From a virus, in IMG/VR virus record IMGVR_UViG_3300017989_000503, positions 1-21,049 of that record: DNA of 21,049 bases. One strand, written 5' to 3'. This document shows positions 14,543 to 21,049 of the stretch, piece after piece (the first letter of the stretch is position 1; each line of letters begins with the position of its first letter). The notes beneath the pieces were generated by a model. The model was not told the origin of the DNA, did not search any database, and was given only the letters and a program-made list of their open reading frames with translations. The translations under genes were made by a program, and so were the position numbers.

Positions 14543-17500
14543 CTATCCTACCACCCTTGCCGAACCTCCGATCGAAAATCCTGTGAACCGACCCGCTTTG
14601 ATGTCGGCCCATAGTCGATCGTCGTCGGCGCGAATGGTCATGATCCACGATCCATCTTTCACGGGGCGCCCGTTGATCCGGGTGTCGCCCCGTTGAATAC
14701 CACACTCGACAAGTGTCACGCCAATTTGCCCGAAAGTTTCATGATTCAGGCCCATCTGCGACCCGAGGCGGTACTTCGCGAGGAACGTGTGACAGGCATC
14801 CTCGATCACCTGTTTCGAGTACACGTCGCCCTGCGCGTCGACCGTCTCGGGTTCGAGGACGATCCCGGTCACAAGTTTCCGTTCCTCGGCCTTCGAGATC
14901 ACAGTGAACTCGATCGCCTTCGCGATGTTCACCTCGGGGACATCGTCGGTCGGGGCGCTGTTCCATGTTTCGCCGTCTCGCGCGATCGCGAACCCGCCCT
15001 TCAGGACCTCGCCGACGAACGCGACCTTCACCTCGTCGTCGGTCAGGTCGAACAGGGCGGCGGGGCCCTCGTCGAGGACCTCGACGACCGTGTCGCCCTT
15101 CGCGACGTTCAGGCGGTGATTCGTCGGAATCTCGCCGGCGGTGTCGTACCCGACGAGGCCGGCCTCGTCGAGGCGTCGGCCGGCGACCTCGCCGGTCGGG
15201 TCGTCGGCGAACTCGAAGTGAACGACCCCGTCGCCGTTCCCGGGATCGATCCTCACGTGGTACAGGTCGCGGGCGCCGGTTTCGCGTTGTAGTACGAAAC
15301 GCGGCGCGCCCTTGCGCGCGATCGTCGCGTCGAACTCGATCTCGACCTCGCCCTTCCCGAGGGCGTCGACGAGGGCGTCGCGGGTCGACCTTGCCTTCGC
15401 GCCGGTCTGTTTCCAGAAACGCAACTCGGCGGGCACCTGAACGCGCACGGCGCGAGGCAAGGCCGAGAATCCGTCGGGCGGCATCGCGGCGCCCTTGTCG
15501 AGGACGGCCGGCCTTGGGTCCTCGGGTCGCATCGCGATCCATCGGGCCCGATCGTCGGCCTTCGCCTTCGCCTCGGCGCGAGACATTCGCGCCCCACAAC
15601 GGGGGCAGATCCGATCGGCGCAAGGCGCCCCCGTCTCGTGTTCGTCGACGTACCCGCAGGCCGGGCATACACACGCGCCGCCCGGGCCTTCGGCGGTACC
15701 GCCCTGCCGGCCCCGGCCGCCTTCGTCGGGAGCCTGGAAACGACCGCCGGCAGGGTTCATCTTGCCGGCATTGTCGAGGGCCTCGGCGGTGATCACCTTG
15801 CCGACCCGTTCGCCGAGGGCCTTCACGAGGCGGAGGTCGAGGTCCTCGGCGGCGGCGTGTTTCCTGATCACGGCGGCGACCCCGGCGTCGGCCTGGATCT
15901 TCGCGACGAGGTCGTCGGTGTCGGTCACCTCGTCGAGGACCTCGGGCAGGGCGGCGATCATCTTCGCGAGGTCGAGACGCCGGAAGATCAGGCGCCCCTT
16001 CACCGGGCCCGAGGCGCCGAAGTATTCATGAAACACGGGGGTTTGAAGGCCGTACTCGATCCCGCCTTCGCCGACCACATTCACCACACCCGGCAGGTCG
16101 CCGGTCGCGCCCGGGTCGCCCGGCTTGATCACGCCCTCGAAATCGAGCCACGGGGCCGGGATCAGGCCCTTCGGCTCGGCGACGATCCGGGGTTGCTTCC
16201 ACTCGCCCGAACGGGCGTCGATCTTCGAGTACCCGCCCCGACGTTCGAGGGCCTTCGCCTCGGCGAGTGTCTCGATCGGTTCCTTCACCTTCCCTGCGAT
16301 CGCCGTGTTCAGGGTCCACCCGACGAGGGTCTTCCCGGGTTGTTTCACGATACGCAGGTCGGTGTGAACGCCCCGACCCCGAAAGTGTTCCTGCAACACG
16401 TACGGGTATGGGCGGTCGCGTTCGGGCGGCGCGCTCGCGAGGGGGGCGGTCGCCTTGATCACGATCGCGTCGTCGGGGGTCCACTCGGCGAGGTCGAGGC
16501 CGAGGTCGGCGAGGGGGTCCTCGTCGCCGGCGTCGGCGTCGCCCTTGCGAGCGAGATCGTAGTTCGTCGCGATGATATACGCCCGGCGCTTCGCGCCCCC
16601 GTGCGCGAGGTGATTCTCGCGCGACTCGCTCGCCCGTCGCACGCTGAACCCGGCGTCGGCGAGCAACCCGGGCAGCTTGCCCTTGATCCCGTATGTCACA
16701 AGGAACTTGCCCTTGATTCCCTGTAACAGCTTCGCGAACGCTTCCTCGTCGAACCCCTTTTCGTTGATCCTGACCGCCCCGTAGCCAAGGTACGGGGGGT
16801 CGAGGAAGAACAGGGTCGAGGGCGAGTCGTACCGCTTGATCATCGCCCCGTAGTCGCCGTTGTGTACCTTGACACCCTTCAGGCGCCCCCGGTGTTTCTC
16901 GACCCGGTTCGCGATCGTCGACACGTGACCCATTCGTTCCGAGTACGGGTCGAACCCATCGTGTCGCTTGTTCAAGTAGCTGAAGTTCGTCAGATACAGG
17001 AAACGGTGAAGGCGCTCGACCCGGCCGGTCGGCTTCGCCTTATACAGGCGGTCGAACGTCTTCCGCTTCGATCGCCAGTCGCAACCCTTCAGGCGCTTCA
17101 TGTCCTCATCGGTGCAACCCTGAACGAGGCGGAAGGCCTCGGCGACTTCGGGGTCGAGATCGTTCAGGACCTCGACCTCCGCGGGTTCCTTCGCGAACAG
17201 GACGGCGCCCGACCCGGCGAAGGGCTCGACGTAGGTTTTGTGCGACGGGAACAGGCGAACGATCTTGTGTGCGATCCGTTGCTTCCCGGCCGGGCTCGAC
17301 CATATCGCCCCCGGCCCCCGGAGGCGGGTCCCCTTGCCGACGGTCGCCTCGGCGATCGCGAACAACTCGGCGGCGCCGAGGTCGAGGGGGTCGGCGGGCG
17401 GCGGAGGGTGTTCGAGGTCCTGATCGACCATCGCCTGAACGACCCGGGCGTGAAGGTGCGCGGCGACCTCGCCCTTCGTCACGTGGTACAGGGCGTGCGC

Positions 17501-17599
17501 CTGATCGTGTACCTCGACGAGGGCGGCGGCGGTCAGGCCGTCGAGGTCGACCTCGGCGGTCAGAATCTCGAAGGCGTCGTTCGGCGTTTCGTGTTTCAT
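14543..17599 (-). CDS. Multidomain protein: Dam-like methyltransferase + LigD phosphoesterase-like domains + zinc ribbon + XkdF-type protease N-terminal part
   Basis: 1018 residues in one unbroken frame. Residues about 90-350 are a D12-class adenine-N6 methyltransferase: AGKQRIAHKIV, motif I YVEPFAGSG (123-131) and motif IV DPPY (267-270). Residues about 396-545 resemble the LigD 3'-phosphoesterase: VLQEHF...VHTDLRI gives H405, H412, D414, R416, then DFEGVI-PG-PGATG and KGRLIFRRL. Residues 640-670 are a zinc ribbon (C645-x2-C648 and C665-x2-C668, plus C643 and C660). Residues about 755-878 look like a second, degenerate phosphoesterase-like unit (RFVLQRE; VVEVLDEGPA; LKGGFAI) without the histidines. 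Residues 894-1018 match the XkdF protease N-terminal part (GIVLEPETVDAQGDV, H953, GSWIMTIR, FTGFSIGG). It stands between the minor head protein and scaffold genes, exactly where the protease belongs. GGGGAG precedes the ATG. Confidence 0.85.
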   Translation of the reverse strand: MKHETPNDAFEILTAEVDLDGLTAAALVEVHDQAHALYHVTKGEVAAHLHARVVQAMVDQDLEHPPPPADPLDLGAAELFAIAEATVGKGTRLRGPGAIWSSPAGKQRIAHKIVRLFPSHKTYVEPFAGSGAVLFAKEPAEVEVLNDLDPEVAEAFRLVQGCTDEDMKRLKGCDWRSKRKTFDRLYKAKPTGRVERLHRFLYLTNFSYLNKRHDGFDPYSERMGHVSTIANRVEKHRGRLKGVKVHNGDYGAMIKRYDSPSTLFFLDPPYLGYGAVRINEKGFDEEAFAKLLQGIKGKFLVTYGIKGKLPGLLADAGFSVRRASESRENHLAHGGAKRRAYIIATNYDLARKGDADAGDEDPLADLGLDLAEWTPDDAIVIKATAPLASAPPERDRPYPYVLQEHFRGRGVHTDLRIVKQPGKTLVGWTLNTAIAGKVKEPIETLAEAKALERRGGYSKIDARSGEWKQPRIVAEPKGLIPAPWLDFEGVIKPGDPGATGDLPGVVNVVGEGGIEYGLQTPVFHEYFGASGPVKGRLIFRRLDLAKMIAALPEVLDEVTDTDDLVAKIQADAGVAAVIRKHAAAEDLDLRLVKALGERVGKVITAEALDNAGKMNPAGGRFQAPDEGGRGRQGGTAEGPGGACVCPACGYVDEHETGAPCADRICPRCGARMSRAEAKAKADDRARWIAMRPEDPRPAVLDKGAAMPPDGFSALPRAVRVQVPAELRFWKQTGAKARSTRDALVDALGKGEVEIEFDATIARKGAPRFVLQRETGARDLYHVRIDPGNGDGVVHFEFADDPTGEVAGRRLDEAGLVGYDTAGEIPTNHRLNVAKGDTVVEVLDEGPAALFDLTDDEVKVAFVGEVLKGGFAIARDGETWNSAPTDDVPEVNIAKAIEFTVISKAEERKLVTGIVLEPETVDAQGDVYSKQVIEDACHTFLAKYRLGSQMGLNHETFGQIGVTLVECGIQRGDTRINGRPVKDGSWIMTIRADDDRLWADIKAGRFTGFSIGGSARVVG

Positions 17600-17608
17600 G
17601 CGACTCCC

Positions 17609-18802
17609 CTAGATCAACTCGGCGCCGGGGGCAATGTCAACGGTCGTCCGACATCGCCAGTGATACGGGGGCAGGGCGAACCCCGCGCGCGAGGCGGCGG
17701 CGCGTTGCGCCGGCGTGAAATCGGTCCCGGGCGCCGGGGGCTTGAACCCGGCCTGCGACTCGAACCACCCGGCGAAGTTCGCCGGGCTGTTCTCGGTCCC
17801 GTTCGGCCAAGGATGAATTCGGCCGAGGATCTCGCGAAGTTCGTCGGCGCTGTCGGCGGCGACGTAGGCCTTCGCTGTTCTCGCGGCCTGTCGCGCCCCT
17901 TCCTCGACCGTGAAGGTCTTCCCGTTCATGACGAGACATTGCTCGGTCGTTCGTTCGTCGACGATCGCTGTTATCTGATACGCGGTCACCCCGTATTCGG
18001 CGAACGAATTGATCTCGCCGGTCACGCGGGCGACCGTCGCGGTGTTCGCGGCGAGGCCGGTGAAGTAACTCGCGAGTTTCCGCGGCGACACGAGGAACGA
18101 GGCGGGGGCGATCTCGGTCGGGTTCAGGCCGACCGCGGTTCGGAGGTTGTCCTGTAACATGGTACCGGCCTCGCGGCGGCCGATCCCTTGCTCGATCATG
18201 TTCTCGCGAACCGACTGTCGGATCGCGGCCGACAGTTCCTCGTCGTACAGGTCGCCGGCCCATATCGATCCGTACGACTCGATCCCTTCGAGGGCGGCCT
18301 CGTCGACGGCGCCGAACACCGGCTCGACCGAGGTGATCCTCGCCTTCAGGATCGGAGTCGTCCCCTCGCCCCGGTAGGTCAGGGGGCGGTCGTCGCCGGC
18401 GGCGCGATTGATCCCGATCTCGCGGGCGAGGCGGTACATACGCGGGCCGAGGTCGGCGACGACCTTCGAGGCCCCCGGGGAGAAACGCGCGCGCACCTCG
18501 CGCGCGAGGGCCCGGTCGAGTCGGTTCAGGTCGCCGACGGTGATCGGCTTGTCGTCCCGCGGCAGGGCCTTCAGGCCGGCGGCGAAGGCCCCGGGGGCGA
18601 CCCGCTTCCACTCGGCCCACAGGCGCCGGGCGAGGTCGTCCTCGAACCGGGCGAGGCGGGCGAGGCCCGGGTGAAGGCGGGTCGCCTTCGCGACGATCTC
18701 GTCGATCGCCTCGACCCCGGCGACGAGGACCTCGGTCGAGGTCGCCGACAGGTCGACGGCCTCTGCGGCGCTCTGAGGGCCTCGGGGTTCGATCCGGGGC
18801 AT
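17609..18802 (-). CDS. Minor head protein, phage Mu gpF / SPP1 gp7-like
   Basis: A 397-residue protein starting MPRIEPRGPQSAAEAVDLSA. The C-terminal region has the hallmark pattern of the Mu-F head morphogenesis domain: 'VDERTTEQCLVMNGKTF' near residues 280-295, then 'LPPYHWRCRTTV' near 380. The D, C and H/C residues are well placed, possibly binding metal. These proteins bind the portal, enter the procapsid in few copies and help DNA ejection. ATG at 18800-18802 has a perfect GGAGG five bases upstream; an open extension to 18937 lacks such a site, overlaps the portal end and encodes Pro/Arg-rich shadow sequence. The neighbouring multidomain gene starts 9 bases after its stop. Confidence 0.88.
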   Translation of the reverse strand: MPRIEPRGPQSAAEAVDLSATSTEVLVAGVEAIDEIVAKATRLHPGLARLARFEDDLARRLWAEWKRVAPGAFAAGLKALPRDDKPITVGDLNRLDRALAREVRARFSPGASKVVADLGPRMYRLAREIGINRAAGDDRPLTYRGEGTTPILKARITSVEPVFGAVDEAALEGIESYGSIWAGDLYDEELSAAIRQSVRENMIEQGIGRREAGTMLQDNLRTAVGLNPTEIAPASFLVSPRKLASYFTGLAANTATVARVTGEINSFAEYGVTAYQITAIVDERTTEQCLVMNGKTFTVEEGARQAARTAKAYVAADSADELREILGRIHPWPNGTENSPANFAGWFESQAGFKPPAPGTDFTPAQRAAASRAGFALPPYHWRCRTTVDIAPGAELI

Positions 18803-18823
18803 GGATACCTCCGCGGGCGTCGA

Positions 18824-18859
18824 CGCCCCTTCACGGGCCTCTGAGGGCCTCTGAGGGGG
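18824..18859 (-). repeat. 26-bp intergenic repeat, copy B, with tandem CTCTGAGGGC units
   Basis: 18824-18849 matches 186-211 at 25 of 26 positions. On this side the GCCTCTGAGG unit is repeated in tandem (18838-18847 and 18848-18857). The block lies in the 67-bp gap between the portal stop (18870) and the minor head protein's ribosome site. Related single units are seen at 111-120, 11729-11740 and 18770-18780, the last two inside coding sequence. Confidence 0.6.
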
Positions 18860-18869
18860 CGATCTCGGT

Positions 18870-20699
18870 TCAGTCCTCGGCCGGGTCGGCGCCGGCGTCC
18901 TCGGCCTCGGCCGGCGGCAGGTCGACCCCGGTGACACCCTTCGTCACCCGCCGGGCGATCTCGTCGCCGAACCGTTCGCGGAGGGCGAGCAACCCGTCGA
19001 CCACGGCGACGCCGTCGAGGGATTCGGGCACGTCGATCCCGAGGGCCTTCAGGGCGGTCACCTGTTGACCGACCTCGTTCGGCTTCGCCTGATTCTTCAC
19101 GGCCTCGGCCATCGTCAGGGAGAACGGGACATCGCCCGGGACCGTCTCGGCGAGCGGGTACAGGTCGAGGTCGCGGCCGAGGATATCCTCGACGAGGGCG
19201 CGCGCGAGATCGGGTGTCATCGCGCCGGCCTTTTCCGCTTCCTTGATCAGCTTGATCAGGTCCTCGTCGTTCGTGATATTCGGCGTGTTCGTCCGAATTT
19301 CGTGATACACGATCCCGAGTTGCTCGACGAGCAGGCGCTGATTCCAGGTTTCATCCTCGTCGCGGCGGTCGGGATCGAACACCTGTTCGTCGGTCAGGCG
19401 GTGCGACCGATCGGCCGTCGCCCGGTTGTAATCTTCGATGTCCCCGAGGTACAGGGGCGGCAGGCGGAACGTGCGGCGTGTGCGCGTCTCGTTCGTCGCC
19501 ATGTATTCGCCGAACAGGGCCTCGGAAATCTGCGCCTCGTTCAGAGGTTTCAGGTCGAGTTTCACGTTCCCGGGGTCGGGCCCTTCGAGGGCGCCCTCGG
19601 CCTCGATCACGAGCATCCGAGATCGTGAGTCGTTCCCCTGGATCACGTCCTCGACGAACTCCTCGATCCGGGTCAGGGTCCCGTCGGTGACCTGACCGTT
19701 CGACACGAGCAACGCGAGGGACGGGATCTGATTGTTGTTGAACGTCGCGAAGTTGATCTCCTCGGCGCGGCGCGTACCCGTGACCGCGAGCAAGGCCCCG
19801 ACCCATCGGGGCAGGCCGTACGCGGAACGGGCGCAGTAAATCTTTTGATGCAACACCTCGGAGGCCCGGTCGACCTCGGGCAACGGGTCGCCCGTCCCCT
19901 GCCAGTCGCGGGCCTGTTCCTCGGTGACGACCTCGCCGGTGTCGGCATGGATGATCCGGGGGTCGCCTAGTTCCTTGAAATACCGGTAGATCCCGCCCCG
20001 ATACTGAACGATCCGGCGGAACCGCTTGAACGCCCGTTGCTTGACGATCTTGAACTTCCCGTCGGGGGTCCCGACGACCCGGTTCAGGGCGACCTCGGTG
20101 AACTCTTTTTCCTCGGTCGTCAGGCGCATTTGATGAGCGGGTAGATGGTGAAGGCCGTCGACCTTGCCCGAGGCGTCGCGGAGAATTTCTGTATACCAAT
20201 TCCCCGTCGATTCGAGGTCCTGTCGGCCTTCCTTCCGCATACGGGTGAACGAGTACCCGTCGACGTAACAACACCCGGTCAGGAAGTTCTCGACGGCGAG
20301 GCGCTCGGTCGCGAGTTCACGCGCGAAGGCCTTGTCGTTCTCGCCGGCCTTCGCGCGGGGATTGAGGCGCCACCCGAACCCGGCGACGTTCACGGCCATC
20401 GCGGCGATACAGGGGCCGAGGATCGGCGACACCTCGGGAACGGAGGCGAGCGATAGCAGGTCGAGGGGCGGTTCGATCAACTCGCCGACGATCGGCCTGA
20501 ACTCGGCCCACGGATCGGGAAGTTCCCGGGTCCGACTCGCGGCGTCGCCCTTGCGGATCGACACGTCGCCGGCGTCGCCGGCGTATCCCTTCGCGAGTTG
20601 CTGATCGTACCCGGCCTGCTTCGACATCGGGATCACGATCGCCCGGAGGAACTGATTCCCCCGCTTCGCCTGTTCCCGACCCTTTGCTGCCTGATCCAT
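18870..20699 (-). CDS. Portal protein
   Basis: A 609-residue protein starting MDQAAKGREQAKRGNQFLRA. Twelve copies form the ring at one capsid vertex through which DNA is packaged. The sequence has the PBSX/HK97-type portal features: the mid-protein 'SAYGLPRWVGALLAV' segment, 'NFATFNNNQIPSLALLVSNG', 'LNEAQISEALFGEYMATNE', and 'FRLPPLYLGDIEDYNRAT', followed by the C-terminal helical region and an acidic tail (PPAEAEDAGADPAED). AGGGGTG lies just before ATG at 20697-20699. It follows the terminase gene by 9 bases, the canonical order, and precedes the Mu-F-like protein that binds it. Confidence 0.93.
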   Translation of the reverse strand: MDQAAKGREQAKRGNQFLRAIVIPMSKQAGYDQQLAKGYAGDAGDVSIRKGDAASRTRELPDPWAEFRPIVGELIEPPLDLLSLASVPEVSPILGPCIAAMAVNVAGFGWRLNPRAKAGENDKAFARELATERLAVENFLTGCCYVDGYSFTRMRKEGRQDLESTGNWYTEILRDASGKVDGLHHLPAHQMRLTTEEKEFTEVALNRVVGTPDGKFKIVKQRAFKRFRRIVQYRGGIYRYFKELGDPRIIHADTGEVVTEEQARDWQGTGDPLPEVDRASEVLHQKIYCARSAYGLPRWVGALLAVTGTRRAEEINFATFNNNQIPSLALLVSNGQVTDGTLTRIEEFVEDVIQGNDSRSRMLVIEAEGALEGPDPGNVKLDLKPLNEAQISEALFGEYMATNETRTRRTFRLPPLYLGDIEDYNRATADRSHRLTDEQVFDPDRRDEDETWNQRLLVEQLGIVYHEIRTNTPNITNDEDLIKLIKEAEKAGAMTPDLARALVEDILGRDLDLYPLAETVPGDVPFSLTMAEAVKNQAKPNEVGQQVTALKALGIDVPESLDGVAVVDGLLALRERFGDEIARRVTKGVTGVDLPPAEAEDAGADPAED

Positions 20700-20708
20700 G
20701 TTTCACCC

Positions 20709-21049
20709 CTACATAAGCCCGGGTTCCCGCCGGCGCTTGCGACGTGTTCTCGTGAACGCGGCCGACAGGGCAAGGTCGAACCCGTCGAACAGGTCTTTCA
20801 GGTCCGACTCGGGCATCGTCACGAGAACGTCGATCACCCGCTGATTTCCCGGCGCGAAGTATACCCGACCCGCCTCGAAGTAGGCTGTCAACTTGTGCGC
20901 CCGTGTCGTTTTGTCTTTGCCCGTAAAGATCGGGATCAGCTTCAGGTCGGGACGTTCGGCGAGTGTATTCTGATACTGCGCTTTCTGGTATGCGTTGACC
21001 TCGATCCCGACCCGATCGGCCTTCCATCGGTCGGCGTAATCAATAATCA
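20709..21049 (-). CDS. Terminase large subunit, C-terminal 112 residues (partial)
   Basis: The frame is open from the right edge of the window to a TAG at 20709-20711. The peptide includes IIDYADRWKADRVGIEVNAY, then 'LIPIFTGKDKTTRAHKL', 'AYFEAGRVYFAPGN', and 'DLFDGFDLALSAAFTRTRRK'. This is the usual end of the RNase H-like nuclease domain of terminase: the 'K..RA..L...FE.GRVYF' strand-helix unit and the final aspartate-containing 'FD.FDLALSAA' helix that contributes to the metal site. The enzyme cuts concatemeric DNA and drives it into the procapsid. Internal TTG/GTG codons (for example near 20891) are not the true start. Confidence 0.85.
   Translation of the reverse strand, partial: IIDYADRWKADRVGIEVNAYQKAQYQNTLAERPDLKLIPIFTGKDKTTRAHKLTAYFEAGRVYFAPGNQRVIDVLVTMPESDLKDLFDGFDLALSAAFTRTRRKRRREPGLM

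Noticed and set aside
14540-14556. TAGGA tandem duplication as the cause of the protease split
   Set aside because: Removing or adding one 5-base copy does not join the two frames, so the duplication alone cannot explain the break.
12170-14614. Long plus-strand open frame of over 800 codons
   Set aside because: It is antisense to the capsid and scaffold genes. High GC removes stop codons from the opposite strand; the translation is His/Arg/Asp/Val-rich with no domain, and no ribosome site supports it.
8006-18160. TTA leucine codons in a high-GC sequence, as in Streptomyces bldA control
   Set aside because: A few TTA codons exist (near 8006, 9280, 16720 and 18150), but they are scattered in several structural genes and nothing else ties the host to Streptomyces.
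18803-18937. Upstream extension of the minor head protein
   Set aside because: The extension is Pro/Arg-rich, overlaps the portal end and the intergenic repeat, and the ATG at 18802 has an excellent GGAGG.
1-21049. tRNA genes, CRISPR arrays, insertion sequences, attachment sites
   Set aside because: I saw no cloverleaf-like gene, no regular spaced repeat array, no transposase and no integrase or att-like site in the window.

Overview
The window is the virion-morphogenesis block of a contractile-tailed (myovirus-type) bacteriophage or prophage. Every gene I accept lies on the minus strand, so transcription runs from the right end (21049) to the left end (1). The DNA is strongly GC-rich, most genes have a Shine-Dalgarno-like GGAGG or AGGAG a few bases before ATG or GTG, and neighbouring genes are often overlapped by four bases (ATGA/GTGA). 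This points to a virus of a high-GC bacterium. I see no integrase, tRNA, lysis gene or host gene, so I cannot say whether it is a free phage or a prophage, nor name the host.

Head module, right to left: the C-terminus of the terminase large subunit (cut by the window edge), the portal protein, a Mu gpF/SPP1 gp7-like minor head protein, a 1018-residue multidomain protein, a 368-residue scaffold-like protein carrying a protease signature, the major capsid protein, two small proteins with lysine-rich tails, a small unknown protein, and three connector/neck proteins. Tail module: a 437-residue protein in the usual tail-terminator position, a very large (942-residue) sheath protein, the tail tube, a tail-assembly chaperone with a -1 frameshift extension, the tape measure protein, and the first 28 codons of the next tail gene. 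The order matches PBSX-like and other myophage morphogenesis clusters.

The outstanding feature is the 1018-residue protein (14543-17599). It joins a Dam-like DNA adenine methyltransferase, a domain resembling the 3'-phosphoesterase of LigD, a zinc ribbon, a second degenerate phosphoesterase-like domain, and the N-terminal half of an XkdF-type prohead protease. The segment with the usual 'EVSLVxRPAN' protease motif is on the next gene, in another frame and joined to a scaffold-like region. One speculative reading is that DNA-modifying enzymes ride into the procapsid as cargo on the maturation protease, are released by it, and enter the next host with the genome.

Other notable signals are a textbook T TTT TTC slippery site with a downstream hairpin before the tape measure gene, strong intergenic hairpins after several highly expressed structural genes (a perfect 12-bp stem after the capsid gene), and a 26-bp near-identical intergenic repeat found both after the tape measure gene and after the portal gene.
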